Assembly (NCBI RefSeq): GCF_001548675.1
Contig: NZ_CP010834.1
Span: forward strand, 1,585,501 to 1,649,500
Direction of reading: 5' to 3'
DNA from: Methanobrevibacter sp. YE315
Lineage (GTDB): Archaea > Methanobacteriota > Methanobacteria > Methanobacteriales > Methanobacteriaceae
Length of the DNA stretch: 64,000 nucleotides
Under the pieces are notes generated by a model that was not told the origin of the DNA, did not search any database, and worked only from the letters and a program-made list of their open reading frames with translations. The translations under genes and the position numbers were made by a program. Of the stretch, positions 1 through 9,395 are shown in pieces (positions within the stretch are counted from its first letter, which is position 1; every line of letters starts with the position of its first letter).

Positions 1-1488
1 AAGATTGCTTCGGTCAATTTTTCCGTTGATGTTTCTTGGCAGTTTATCCAATTTTACAAAAATGGATGGAATCATATAATCAGGTAATTTTTCAGCGATT
101 CTATCTTTAATAGCTGAAACAAATTCCTTTTCATCATCAATCGGGTGTTCTGTGGCGAAATAGCAAACTAAATTATCTCCACCATGGATGTTTTCAAGGG
201 TGCAGACAACTTCTGAAATAGCTTTATCCTCCTGAATTACTATTTCAACTTCAGCCAATTCCACACGTATTCCATTAATGTTAACCATGAAGTCATTTCT
301 ACCGTGATACTCAAAAAGACCATTTTCATCCAAGGACATCAGGTCTCCTGTCTTGAACATTATATCATCATCGCTAAACGGACAGTCAACATATTTCTCT
401 TCGGTCGCTTCCGGAAGGTTCAGATATCCCTTGGATACTCCCTCACCAGAGACACACAATTCTCCTACAACACCGCTTTCAGTGATTTCATTTCCGTCTT
501 CATCAACCAGATATGTCTTCCAAAACGGACCAGGTTTGCCTAAAACTCTCGGTGAATCATCCTCTTTCATCAGATTACTAAGCACATATCCGCACTCAGA
601 GCAGCCATAATTCTCAAGAACTAAAAAGTTGTTTGTTTCAATGTTCTGGAGTTTTTCACCTCCACTATAAACAAATTTAATGCTCAAATCAGGATATGTT
701 TTTGAAATGTATCTCAAGACCTTTGAAGGCATGGACATGACTGTAATGCCATGGTTTTGAATGATATTGACAATTTTCGGAATATCCAATTTTTCTTCTT
801 CATCCAGAATATATGAAGTTGATCCGTTGATGATTGGTGTTAATAACTCAGAGTATACTATTGTAAAAGAGAATCCTGTCATGCATGCGAAATTATCATC
901 TTTTGTATATTCATAAAAGTCCTGCCAACAATTAAGATTTGAAATGGAAAAGAATTTCTGTCTATGAACAACCCCTTTGGATACTCCAGTGGACCCTGAA
1001 GTATATGCAATCATCCCCTCATTTTCCAGATTTGATAAGTTTATAGGATCTTTAATATAATTTTCATCCTTTCCGATAATATCCTCAATATCGAAAATAT
1101 TGCCCTCAATGCCTGTTTTATCAATATCCAAAGAGGAGATTATGCATCTGCAATTAGAATCATGGATAATGTAATTTTTCCTCTGATTAGGAAATTCAGG
1201 ATTAACATTAACAACACAGCATCCTGCTTTAATAATACCCAATAAAGTAGCGACAAATAATTTTTTACGTGGAAGCAATATACCAATCCTTTCACCATCC
1301 TTTCCCGCTTCAATATTGGCTTCAAGGTCAATTCCTTGATTATTGCATTCATTAACAATGAAATGAGCTATACCATTAGAAATCATGTCAAGCTCATGAT
1401 AAGAATAAGAACCATATTTATCTTTTAAAGCAATTTTATCAGGATACATACGCACCATATTACTAAATAGATTTACTACTGATTCCAT
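1..1488 (-). CDS. AMP-binding adenylation-domain protein, probably NRPS-like; 3' end cut by window edge
   Basis: This unbroken minus-strand frame of 496 codons starts at the ATG at 1488 and runs off the left edge. It is preceded by a GGTG ribosome binding site. The product is an ANL-superfamily adenylation domain that would activate a carboxylic or amino acid as an acyl-AMP. The A3 P-loop motif YTSGSTGVSKG lies near residues 161-171, a GELCVSGEGVSKGYL segment is typical of the A7 region, a KTGDL motif follows, and the A10 motif NGKIDR lies within the last ten visible residues. NRPS adenylation domains are usually followed by a thiolation domain, which would fall outside the window. Starting directly with an A domain, without a condensation domain, suggests an initiation module. 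A stand-alone ligase such as a DltA-type enzyme cannot be excluded. Substrate is unknown. Confidence 0.85.
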   Translation of the reverse strand, partial: MESVVNLFSNMVRMYPDKIALKDKYGSYSYHELDMISNGIAHFIVNECNNQGIDLEANIEAGKDGERIGILLPRKKLFVATLLGIIKAGCCVVNVNPEFPNQRKNYIIHDSNCRCIISSLDIDKTGIEGNIFDIEDIIGKDENYIKDPINLSNLENEGMIAYTSGSTGVSKGVVHRQKFFSISNLNCWQDFYEYTKDDNFACMTGFSFTIVYSELLTPIINGSTSYILDEEEKLDIPKIVNIIQNHGITVMSMPSKVLRYISKTYPDLSIKFVYSGGEKLQNIETNNFLVLENYGCSECGYVLSNLMKEDDSPRVLGKPGPFWKTYLVDEDGNEITESGVVGELCVSGEGVSKGYLNLPEATEEKYVDCPFSDDDIMFKTGDLMSLDENGLFEYHGRNDFMVNINGIRVELAEVEIVIQEDKAISEVVCTLENIHGGDNLVCYFATEHPIDDEKEFVSAIKDRIAEKLPDYMIPSIFVKLDKLPRNINGKIDRSNL

Positions 1489-1660
1489 GATAAACACCTT
1501 ATAAAAAAGTCTATTTAACAAATATATTAAATTTATTGATTGAAACATAAACTAGAAAAAATAGTTGATTATGAAAGAATTGATTGTTTATGCCCTAATA
1601 TTTTACAATTCAAAAAAAATTAATAAAAAAAATTAAAAAAAGAAAATTTATCCAATTTTC

Positions 1661-1873
1661 CTATTGATTCATCAGATATGCGTCATAAGCAGCATACAAT
1701 GAAATTAGCAAGTTGATAATGCTAACAAACCAACTTCTGAATACTAAAGCTGCAAGAGCACCTACAACAATTGCTGCAACAAACAGGATTATACCTTTCT
1801 TTAAATCCCCGGAGATAGCTTGACCTAAACCAGGAATGAAAAAGGATAATATAGCTGCAATAATAGAATTCAT
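1661..1873 (-). CDS. Small hydrophobic membrane protein
   Basis: This 70-residue protein starts at the ATG at 1873, which has a strong GGAGGG ribosome binding site just upstream. A longer frame opens earlier but has no such site. The N-terminus reads as a hydrophobic segment with the motif FFIPGLGQ, followed by a short loop with SGDLKKG and two further hydrophobic stretches around residues 28-45 and 49-65. PGLGQ followed by a G-D-x-x-K-G turn resembles the TM2-like or YxlF-like small membrane protein families, but I cannot assign a function. It stands alone, with its own AT-rich upstream region facing the divergent gene at 2053. Confidence 0.75.
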   Translation of the reverse strand: MNSIIAAILSFFIPGLGQAISGDLKKGIILFVAAIVVGALAALVFRSWFVSIINLLISLYAAYDAYLMNQ

Positions 1874-2052
1874 ATTTTTCCCTCCATTTAACTTTGATAT
1901 ATTAATATTTGCATAAACTTTAATATATATGATTTGATTTATTAGGTCAAAAATGAAAGGAAATCTTAACATTTATATAATTATAAAAAATATAAAGTAT
2001 ATAGGTTGAAATTTATTCAACAACACTTATAGTCATATAGGAGTTATAAAAC

Positions 2053-3237
2053 ATGAGATGTGTTGGTACAGTTGTACGTGGAATAAGAACACCTATCATT
2101 AAAGAAAACGATGATTTAGCCACAATAGTTGTAGATTCATTAATGGAAGCAAAAGAAAGTGAAGGATTTGAATTCAAAGACAAAGATATCGTTGCAATTA
2201 CAGAAGCGGTTGTAGGTATATCAGAAGGAAATTACGTAACCGTGGATGATGTTGCACAAGATTTACAAAAAAAATTCCCATCTAAAAACATTGGAGTAAC
2301 AAACCCTATTTTAAGTAGAAACAGATTCTCCATTATTCTAAAAGGTATTGCAAGAGGAATGGACAAGATTACTCTTTTAACATCTTTCCCTGCAGATGAA
2401 GTGGGAAACGGTATTTTAGATGAAAATATTCTAGATAAAAGTGAATACAATTTAGGAAGTGTCATAACTGAAGAGGAATACTATGAAACCTTCGGTTCAT
2501 GGAAACATCCATTCACTGGAATAAACATGATTGACTTCTACAGAGAATTAATCGAAAGCGAAGACTGTGAAGTTGAATTTGTCTTCTCCAATGATGTAAA
2601 AACAATTCTTGATTATAACACTGATGTTTTAACTTGTGATATCCATACAAGAGAAAAAACCACAAAATTACTCAAAGAAAAAGGAGCACATGTATACGGA
2701 TTGCACGAGGTCTTAACTGAACCTATCGGAGATTCCGGTTGTAATCCTGACTACGGATTGCTTGGTTCCAACAAAGCAACAGAAGAAAAATTAAAACTAT
2801 TCCCAAAAACAGGCGACACATTAGTCAGAGAAGTGCAAAAAAGATTAATAGACCTTACCGGCAAACAGATAGAAGTGATGGTTTACGGTGATGGTGCATT
2901 CAAAGATCCTGTTGGAAAGATTTGGGAATTGGCAGACCCTGTTGTCTCACCAGCACATACTGACGGATTAGTAGGATATCCAAATGAAATCAAATTAAAA
3001 TATGTTTCTGACAATAAATTCGCTGACTTGAAAGGCGATGAATTAAAAGAAGCTATTAAAGAAGAAATAAGACACAAAGATAAAGACTTGACTGGACAAA
3101 TGATTACTGAAGGAACCACACCAAGAGTATTGACCGATTTAATCGGCTCATTATGTGACTTGACCAGCGGTTCCGGAGATAAAGGAACACCAGTTATATT
3201 TATCCAAGGTTACTTCGATAATTTAGCAAATGACTAA
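2053..3237 (+). CDS. CofE-like coenzyme F420-0:L-glutamate ligase family protein
   Basis: This 394-residue soluble protein has a GGAG ribosome binding site 9 bases before the ATG. Its N-terminus (VGTVVRGIRTPII) and the segments DIVAITEAVVGISEGNYV and GDGAFKDPVGKIWELADPV resemble the F420-0:gamma-glutamyl ligase fold, which adds glutamate to the F420 side chain using GTP. At 394 residues it is much longer than canonical CofE (about 250), and it matches the longer paralogous group found in anaerobes, some of which do not make F420. The fold assignment is fairly safe. Activity on F420 is uncertain, and the amino-acid acceptor could be different. It is a single-gene unit followed by a T-rich stretch (about 3250-3285) that could end transcription. 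Confidence 0.7.
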   Translation: MRCVGTVVRGIRTPIIKENDDLATIVVDSLMEAKESEGFEFKDKDIVAITEAVVGISEGNYVTVDDVAQDLQKKFPSKNIGVTNPILSRNRFSIILKGIARGMDKITLLTSFPADEVGNGILDENILDKSEYNLGSVITEEEYYETFGSWKHPFTGINMIDFYRELIESEDCEVEFVFSNDVKTILDYNTDVLTCDIHTREKTTKLLKEKGAHVYGLHEVLTEPIGDSGCNPDYGLLGSNKATEEKLKLFPKTGDTLVREVQKRLIDLTGKQIEVMVYGDGAFKDPVGKIWELADPVVSPAHTDGLVGYPNEIKLKYVSDNKFADLKGDELKEAIKEEIRHKDKDLTGQMITEGTTPRVLTDLIGSLCDLTSGSGDKGTPVIFIQGYFDNLAND

Positions 3238-3447
3238 ATTTCGAAACCTTTCCCTTTTTTTATTTTTAAAACTATTTTTCAAAAAGATACAAATAAAGAA
3301 TTAATACTCATTCTAATTCATCTACGGCCACATTTCACAAACTATATAACTTTCATCATTTTAACTATTAATTAGTTAGAGATGTGATAATCTCCATCCT
3401 TTTCAGATTAGTGTATAATTAAAAGAAAGTTATTTTAAGATGATAAT

Positions 3448-4851
3448 ATGAAAAAAACAAAAATTATATGTAGTATAGGTCCGGCATCTGATTCTGTTGA
3501 GGTTATGAGTGAAATGGTTAAAAATGGTATGGACTGTGCACGTATTAATCTTAGCCATGCCACCGAAGAAGATATACTGAAAACAATTGACGTTATTAGG
3601 AGAGTACGTAAAGAAACCAACGTTCCTGTCGCCATTATGTATGATACTAAAGGACCTGAGTTCAGAACACTGAAATTTAACGATGGGGGCATTACCATTC
3701 ATGAAGGCGATACCATCAAGATGAGTAAGACCTGCATACATGGTGATGAAAAGGAATTCGGAGTCAATCATAGCGAGGCCATAGACTTTATAAACATAGG
3801 AAACAAAGTGCTGATAGATAACGCTTTGCTTGAATTGGAAGTCATTGATAAGAAGGATGATTTTGTTGTATTGAAAGCCTTAGGCAATGGCAAGATTCAG
3901 GATAATAAAACAGTCAATGTTCCTGGAGTTGATTTGAAATTAAATTTTATAAGTGAAGTAGACAAAAAGGATATCGCCTTTGCAGCACAGCACTCCTGTG
4001 ATTATCTGGCATTATCATTTGTGACCACTAAAGAAGACGTGATTGAAGCCCGTAAAATCATCGAGGAATCCGGAGGAGATGCACTTATTATTTCAAAAAT
4101 TGAAAGCCACAAGGGCATCGGAAATATAGATGACATAATTGATGAATCTGACGGCATTATGGTGGCCAGAGGAGATTTGGGAGTGGAAGTTCCAATGGAA
4201 AAGCTGCCGATGCTTCAAAAGAGCATTATTAAGAAATGTCGTGAAAAGGGCAAGTTTGCTATTGTCGCCACTGAAATGTTGGCTTCCATGTATGAAAATC
4301 CAAGACCTACAAGAGCAGAGGTATCGGATGTGGCTAATGCAATATTAGATGGAACTGATTGCGTTATGCTTTCCGGAGAAACCACCATTGGAAAACATCC
4401 GATTGAATCAGTTGAAATAATGAATAGAATATGCAAATATGTAGAATCCACTATTGATTATACAAAACATGTCGCTTACAAAGGAACAATCGGCGTTAGC
4501 GATACAATTGCCAAACTAGTTGTAGGTGCCGTTGAATTTTCTGACATTAAAGCGATAGTCACAACCACCATGACCGGTTTTACAGCTCGAAGCATCAGCA
4601 ATTTTAGACCAAACACAATAATTCTGGCATGTTGTCCTTCCAACCACATTGCAGAGAAAGTTGTTTTAAACTTTGGCGTTAAACCAGTCGTTACAGAAAT
4701 ATATGAAAGCACTGATGAGATGGTTGAGAATGCGAAAATAATTGCTCAAAAACACTTAGGCCTAAACAAAGGAGATTTGATAGTGGTTACTGGAGGATTT
4801 CCATTAGGCGAGGCGAAAAAAACTAATTATCTAAGAATTGAAGAAATATAA
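3448..4851 (+). CDS. pyk: Pyruvate kinase
   Basis: This enzyme of 467 residues converts phosphoenolpyruvate and ADP to pyruvate and ATP in lower glycolysis. Visible motifs are the N-terminal IICSIGPAS, the ARINLSHA active-site strand near residues 31-38, DTKGPEFRT near 65-73, the catalytic lysine segment IISKIESHKG near 213-222, and the metal-binding VARGDLGVE near 239-247. SGETTIGKHPIESV follows, and a C-terminal alpha/beta domain ends in GGFPLGEAKKTN. Length is normal for the family. A TATA-like CTATATAAC about 105 bases upstream leaves a leader of roughly 75-80 bases. The gene converges on purA. Confidence 0.96.
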   Translation: MKKTKIICSIGPASDSVEVMSEMVKNGMDCARINLSHATEEDILKTIDVIRRVRKETNVPVAIMYDTKGPEFRTLKFNDGGITIHEGDTIKMSKTCIHGDEKEFGVNHSEAIDFINIGNKVLIDNALLELEVIDKKDDFVVLKALGNGKIQDNKTVNVPGVDLKLNFISEVDKKDIAFAAQHSCDYLALSFVTTKEDVIEARKIIEESGGDALIISKIESHKGIGNIDDIIDESDGIMVARGDLGVEVPMEKLPMLQKSIIKKCREKGKFAIVATEMLASMYENPRPTRAEVSDVANAILDGTDCVMLSGETTIGKHPIESVEIMNRICKYVESTIDYTKHVAYKGTIGVSDTIAKLVVGAVEFSDIKAIVTTTMTGFTARSISNFRPNTIILACCPSNHIAEKVVLNFGVKPVVTEIYESTDEMVENAKIIAQKHLGLNKGDLIVVTGGFPLGEAKKTNYLRIEEI

Positions 4852-4892
4852 TCCTTGTTTAGTGTATGAAATAAAAAAAGAAAAAAAAGAAG

Positions 4893-5912
4893 TTATAACA
4901 ACTCTTTTCTTAAATCAATAGTGTCCTTTAAATCAGGACCTGTTGAAATAATAGTAACCGGCACACCGGTTTCAGTTTGAATATCTTCTATGAATGCTTT
5001 AGTTTCAGCGGATAATTCACCGTAGTCTTGAACACGGGCACAGTCAAACAATTTGTCAACGCAAGTTAAAGCAATTTGAGTTGCACCATTGATTCTGCAG
5101 GATTCTTTTGCAAGCTCCATGTCAAAGTAACCAATTCTTCTACGACGACCGGTTACAACACCATATTCTTCAAGACCTTGTCTTTCAGCTTCCTCTTGAG
5201 TCATTTCTGTCGGGAATGGTCCGCTTCCAACACGGGAAATGTAAGATTTGAATACATTAATGACTTCATCTATTTTAGTTGGTCCAACACCTACATCTGC
5301 AGCAAAGGTTGAAGCAGTGGTATCCTTACTAGTTACGAATGGATAAGATCCATAATAAAGAGATAAAGCAAATCCTTGAGAACCTTCAATAAATACTTCC
5401 TCACCATTATCAATAGCTTCATTACATGCTAAAGACACATCAGTAAGGTATTCCTCCAATTCCGGAATATCGCGAGCTATCTCAATAGTTCTCATTACCC
5501 TGTCAGAATTTGCAGGTCCGCAACCTGAACCGGTACTTCCTATCTTTTTAGACAGATATTCAGAGTTCTTATCCCTGGATAAGTGATCTTCATTAATAAT
5601 AGCACATCTAGGGTCAATACACATTCTTTCTTTTACATTATATTTTTTTAAATCTTCAAATTCCTTATATAATACATCCGGATTCACTAAAACTCCTGCA
5701 CCAATCATGAGTTTAGCGCCAGTATGTACAAAACCGGAGGGGGTTAATCTTAAACCATATTTTTCTCCGTTGAATTCAACAGAGTGCCCTGCATTTGGTC
5801 CTACTCCTGCACGAGCAATTATATCTGGTTTATCAGCATCGCAAAGGTAAGTAATACATTTTCCTTTACCTTCATCACCCCATGCTCCGCCAACTAGAAT
5901 ACTACAAGTCAT
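4893..5912 (-). CDS. purA: Adenylosuccinate synthetase (short archaeal form)
   Basis: The product joins IMP and aspartate with GTP hydrolysis to give adenylosuccinate, the first step from IMP to AMP. The N-terminal [11 protein letters not shown] (residues 8-18) is the diagnostic GTP-binding and catalytic motif. VGPNAGHSV, the [10 protein letters not shown] segment, and [10 protein letters not shown], which binds IMP and aspartate, follow in order. At 339 residues it is shorter than bacterial PurA (about 430), as expected for the archaeal group that lacks internal insertions. A GGAG ribosome binding site precedes the ATG, and a TATA-like ATTATATAG lies about 60 bases upstream. This suggests its own promoter rather than read-through from the dapL operon. 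Confidence 0.96.
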   Translation of the reverse strand: MTCSILVGGAWGDEGKGKCITYLCDADKPDIIARAGVGPNAGHSVEFNGEKYGLRLTPSGFVHTGAKLMIGAGVLVNPDVLYKEFEDLKKYNVKERMCIDPRCAIINEDHLSRDKNSEYLSKKIGSTGSGCGPANSDRVMRTIEIARDIPELEEYLTDVSLACNEAIDNGEEVFIEGSQGFALSLYYGSYPFVTSKDTTASTFAADVGVGPTKIDEVINVFKSYISRVGSGPFPTEMTQEEAERQGLEEYGVVTGRRRRIGYFDMELAKESCRINGATQIALTCVDKLFDCARVQDYGELSAETKAFIEDIQTETGVPVTIISTGPDLKDTIDLRKELL

Positions 5913-5995
5913 TTAATAACTCCTTAAACATCAATTTTTTTGGAAATCAGTAAAATTTCCAACCATATTAACTATATAATTCATAATTAAAAAGC

Positions 5996-6015
5996 TTTTT
6001 CCAATGATGGAAAAA
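5996..6015 (-). terminator. Hairpin at the end of the dapL operon
   Basis: A perfect 8-base inverted repeat (TTTTTCCA, loop ATGA, TGGAAAAA) begins directly after the stop codon of the last gene of the dapL operon. On the minus strand it is followed by GCTTTTTAATT. The position and T-run fit transcription termination before purA. Confidence 0.55.
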
Positions 6016-6609
6016 TTATTTTTCATCAAACAACAACGGATGGTCTTCACACATCGGATCTTTAATGATATTCCTTTTTTGATGATATTTCAAAAGATAA
6101 AGAACCCATTGGTTTGAAAGTTCACGCAGTGAAGAATCATCCAACCTCTCGAATGGTGAAAAGAAATCCATTTGATTTCCACCAACGACAAGGGCTATTT
6201 CATTAGTTTCAACTAACATGAAAAAGTCATTGCGAATATTGTGAATATCAAAATCGTCCATGACGGTAATTGTCTTTTCCTTTTTGAAATTGTAGAAAAA
6301 TGTATTGAGATATTCAAAATCAATGAATTTGACATCTTTAATATTGAAAAGGACGTCTTCGCTTAATAATTGGCTTTTATAATTATACTTGGATAGAAAC
6401 TCAATATCCCAAATATTGTTATAGAATGCTGTTATAAAAGAATCTTCAGCAAAACGAACAGTCAATGAGAATCCTTCGTCAGCCTTAGGAATTCCTAGTT
6501 CAACATCCTTGAATCCTAAATAAATAGAATCCTGGGATATTTCGATTGAAGTAAATTTACCTGAATTAATAATCACATCACGAATTAAATTTAAAGATTC
6601 CGTATTCAT
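6016..6609 (-). CDS. Acidic protein of unknown function, last gene of dapL operon
   Basis: This 197-residue protein has no signal peptide or membrane segment that I can see. It is rich in Asp, Glu and Phe. The first half looks like beta strands (SIEISQDSIYLGFKDVELG, SLTVRFAEDSFITAFYNN) and the C-terminal quarter looks helical (LRELSNQWVLYLLKYHQK). I do not recognise the family. It starts one base after the stop of the preceding gene with a GGTG ribosome binding site 5 bases before the ATG, so it is co-transcribed with the two genes upstream and dapL. Its size and composition resemble those two neighbours more than any enzyme. Confidence 0.8.
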   Translation of the reverse strand: MNTESLNLIRDVIINSGKFTSIEISQDSIYLGFKDVELGIPKADEGFSLTVRFAEDSFITAFYNNIWDIEFLSKYNYKSQLLSEDVLFNIKDVKFIDFEYLNTFFYNFKKEKTITVMDDFDIHNIRNDFFMLVETNEIALVVGGNQMDFFSPFERLDDSSLRELSNQWVLYLLKYHQKRNIIKDPMCEDHPLLFDEK

Positions 6610-6610
6610 T

Positions 6611-7201
6611 TTAACACCTATTATTTACAAAAACCTCATAAGCTCCTTCAATTTCATATTCTTTTTCATCATCGTATGATTTGTCCCATATAAACGGATT
6701 AATCTCAATTTGGTTGTTAACAGTTTCGTCCCAATTAATATTAAACTCTTCATTTTTCAAATGTTCAGCAACAATTTTTCCAATTTCCAATGCCTTTTCT
6801 TCACTGTTTTCAAAATCACCGAAGGTAATTCTTAACTTATTTTCAAAGACTGCTTCTTCAATATCCTCGAAGGTGTAAAAACAGAAGCCTTCTGCATTGA
6901 ACTTATTATTATTCAAATGGACGAAAAGTTCAAATGCATCTCCGACACCTTCCTCAATATCATAGCCGCAATTGTGAATAGCTACAATGTTTTCAGATAC
7001 CAATCCGTTAAAAACCTTCTCCAATCTGGAAAAATTCTCACAGGAATAATCATTTGGAGAAACTTCACAATCGGTAAAGTCAATATCTTCCTCAATAAAT
7101 TGGTCTTCCAATATCTCAATTATTTCATCGGATGAGAAAAAACCAGATTTAGCAAGCAAATCCTTCATATATTCGATTTCTTCAACTAAATCCGGATTCA
7201 T
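6611..7201 (-). CDS. Acidic protein resembling the DUF6891 family
   Basis: I place the start at the ATG at 7201, just after the stop of the upstream gene, giving 196 residues. An in-frame ATG at 7225 would add eight residues but has no ribosome binding site. The middle carries LEKVFNGLVSENIVAIHNCG and later EGFCFYTFEDIEEAV, LRITFGDFENSEEKALEIG and NINWDETVNNQIEINPFIW. That order matches my recollection of DUF6891 proteins, which have a dimerising helical N-terminus and no known activity. Family assignment is from memory and moderate. The pI must be very low. Co-transcription with dapL is clear from the spacing. Confidence 0.75.
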   Translation of the reverse strand: MNPDLVEEIEYMKDLLAKSGFFSSDEIIEILEDQFIEEDIDFTDCEVSPNDYSCENFSRLEKVFNGLVSENIVAIHNCGYDIEEGVGDAFELFVHLNNNKFNAEGFCFYTFEDIEEAVFENKLRITFGDFENSEEKALEIGKIVAEHLKNEEFNINWDETVNNQIEINPFIWDKSYDDEKEYEIEGAYEVFVNNRC

Positions 7202-7208
7202 TTTACCA

Positions 7209-7898
7209 CTATTCCTCTTCATCATACATCAATATACGTGTGATATTTCCTCTTTCGGTGAAACCAACAATTATCCTACTTTCACCAATTTTTGCTACTG
7301 CAAAATCGTCATGAGGCTTATATATGTACCCTTTGAGTTTGGTATATGCCTCAAAAGCGATTTTAGGATAAATCTTGAAATTTTTCTGGAAATTGTAAAA
7401 GGTATTTCTGAATTTTAAAAGGGAATTGTCTTCCTTGATGTCTTCAGATTCAACAGCTACAAAGATATCCAATCCATCTTCTGAAACGGCATAATAAGCA
7501 TCATAATTCAAAAAGGCGGTTGCGGTCATTGCTATTGAATGGCATGCATCATAATCTAATTGGATTATGGGTGCGCTAAACTCTACAATTTCGAATTCAT
7601 CCCCAACAGCTTTAATTTTGCTTGCCGCTTTAATTAAGTTTTCACCGAAGATGTCCTCATTGTCCCATGCCCAGGACCATTGGTTCAATTCATCGGAATA
7701 GAATCCTAAAATCTGAACAGGCATCTTAATATCGCCGAAGGTTACAAAGCCGTTTTCTAAATCCAACTCGCCTTTAGTATCTCCGATTAAATCTGAGAGA
7801 TTTTCCTGTTTGTCAAGACCTAAAGCACCATATTTGGATAATACCATTTTAAATGAATCGCCTTCTTCAATAGTTATTTCCTTTTCTATAACTTTCAA
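7209..7898 (-). CDS. Acidic protein resembling the DUF6882 family
   Basis: The likely start is TTG at 7898, placed 6 bases after a GGTG motif that overlaps the dapL stop. A GTG at 7907 is the alternative and adds three residues. The 229-residue product has a beta-rich core with QILGFYSDELNQWSWAWDNE near residues 60-80, the tryptophan pattern I associate with DUF6882 proteins. LDYDACHSIAMTATAF and a C-terminal half ending in DEEE follow. No signal or membrane segment is visible. It lies directly behind dapL and in front of two other acidic proteins. Function is unknown, and nothing links it biochemically to lysine synthesis. Confidence 0.78.
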   Translation of the reverse strand: MKVIEKEITIEEGDSFKMVLSKYGALGLDKQENLSDLIGDTKGELDLENGFVTFGDIKMPVQILGFYSDELNQWSWAWDNEDIFGENLIKAASKIKAVGDEFEIVEFSAPIIQLDYDACHSIAMTATAFLNYDAYYAVSEDGLDIFVAVESEDIKEDNSLLKFRNTFYNFQKNFKIYPKIAFEAYTKLKGYIYKPHDDFAVAKIGESRIIVGFTERGNITRILMYDEEE

Positions 7899-7907
7899 TG
7901 TTAACAC

Positions 7908-9143
7908 CTAAAATTCTAATTTTGAAATCCTATCCATTGCTTCTTTAGTATTTTCCAATGTATTGAATGCAGTGAGTCTTAAATAACCTTCCCCGCTTGG
8001 ACCAAATCCGGAACCTGGAGTTCCGATTACATTAGCTTCGTTTAATAATAAGTCAAAGAAAGCCCAGGAATCCATGTTATTAGGTGCTTTTACCCAAATA
8101 TATGGAGAACTTACCCCACCGTAGACCTCTAAACCTAAATCAGATAAGCTTTCACGAATCACTTTTGCATTTTCCATGTAATAGTCTACAACATCCCTGA
8201 TTTGTTTTTGACCTTCTTCAGTGTAGGTTGCTTCAGCAGCTTTTTGCACTGGGTAAGAGCATCCATTGAATTTAGTGGTTTGTCTTCTGTTCCATAACGG
8301 ATTGATTTCAACCTCATTGCCTTGGCTGTCATATCCCATCAATTCCTTAGGCACAACAGTGTATGCGCAACGAGTTCCTGTAAAACCTGCAGTTTTTGAA
8401 AAGCTCTTAAATTCGATAGCTACCTCTTTTGCACCTTCAATTTCATAAATAGTGTGAGGAACATTATCTTCATTTATGAATGCTTCATAAGCTGCATCGA
8501 ATAAAATAATTGCTTTGTTTTCCTTTGCATAATCGATGAATACTTTTAATTGGTCTTTGGTTAATGTAGTACCTGTCGGGTTGTTCGGATAGCATAAGTA
8601 AATAATATCCACCGGTTCGGACGGCAATTCAGGGACAAAGTTATTTTCAGAATTACATTTGAGATATGTCAATCCTTCATACATTCCATCGTCACCCATT
8701 TCTCCTGTTCTTCCGGCCATTACATTGGTGTCAACATAAACTGTATAAACAGGATCGGTTACGGCAATCTTATTGTCAATGCCGAATATTTCCTGAATGT
8801 TACCTGTATCACACTTAGCTCCATCGCTTATGAATACTTCTGATGTGTCTAAGGAAATTCCATATTTTTCATAATCATTTTTTATAATCGCTTCAGCTAA
8901 AAATTCATAACCTTGTTCTGGACCGTATCCCATGAATGTTTCGGCATCCCCCATCTCATCAACGGCATCGCGGAAAGCTTCAACAACAGCAGGGACTAAA
9001 GGTTTTGTTACGTCCCCGATACCCATTTTAATTACATTTGCATCAGGATTTGCTTTTACGAATTCAGATTCTCTTCTAGCCACTTCAACAAAAAGATAGC
9101 TACTTTTTAATTTAAGATAGTTTTCATTAATTTTAACAACCAT
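7908..9143 (-). CDS. dapL: LL-diaminopimelate aminotransferase
   Basis: This PLP-dependent class I aminotransferase of 411 residues converts tetrahydrodipicolinate and glutamate directly to LL-diaminopimelate, the short route to lysine in methanogens. In pseudomurein-walled species lysine is also a wall cross-link residue. Visible signatures are [16 protein letters not shown] near residues 42-57, [45 protein letters not shown], and the PLP-lysine segment [13 protein letters not shown] near residue 249. Strong similarity to the DapL group is apparent from the N-terminus ([13 protein letters not shown]). A GAGG ribosome binding site precedes the ATG. It is the first gene of a four-gene operon with three unassigned acidic proteins. 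Confidence 0.94.
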   Translation of the reverse strand: MVVKINENYLKLKSSYLFVEVARRESEFVKANPDANVIKMGIGDVTKPLVPAVVEAFRDAVDEMGDAETFMGYGPEQGYEFLAEAIIKNDYEKYGISLDTSEVFISDGAKCDTGNIQEIFGIDNKIAVTDPVYTVYVDTNVMAGRTGEMGDDGMYEGLTYLKCNSENNFVPELPSEPVDIIYLCYPNNPTGTTLTKDQLKVFIDYAKENKAIILFDAAYEAFINEDNVPHTIYEIEGAKEVAIEFKSFSKTAGFTGTRCAYTVVPKELMGYDSQGNEVEINPLWNRRQTTKFNGCSYPVQKAAEATYTEEGQKQIRDVVDYYMENAKVIRESLSDLGLEVYGGVSSPYIWVKAPNNMDSWAFFDLLLNEANVIGTPGSGFGPSGEGYLRLTAFNTLENTKEAMDRISKLEF

Positions 9144-9395
9144 GATTAATCCTCATAATAAATTATTAATCTAATTTATATTTTATTTTAACAATATATA
9201 AAATATCTCATTATTCAAATTTTACTAAAAAAAACTTCATTTTAGCATATTAATTTTATCCGATTTTATAATATGAATTTGATAATTCCATTTATAAAAT
9301 AAACAATTTTACTCAAAATAATGGGAATTATAAAAATATTTAAATTAAGGAATATTACATACATATACATATAAACTATAAAATGTTGGGAAACT

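Noticed and set aside
304-610. Two overlapping plus-strand frames of 79 and 85 codons near the left edge
   Set aside because: They are antisense to the continuous adenylation-domain frame, which carries clear A-domain motifs.
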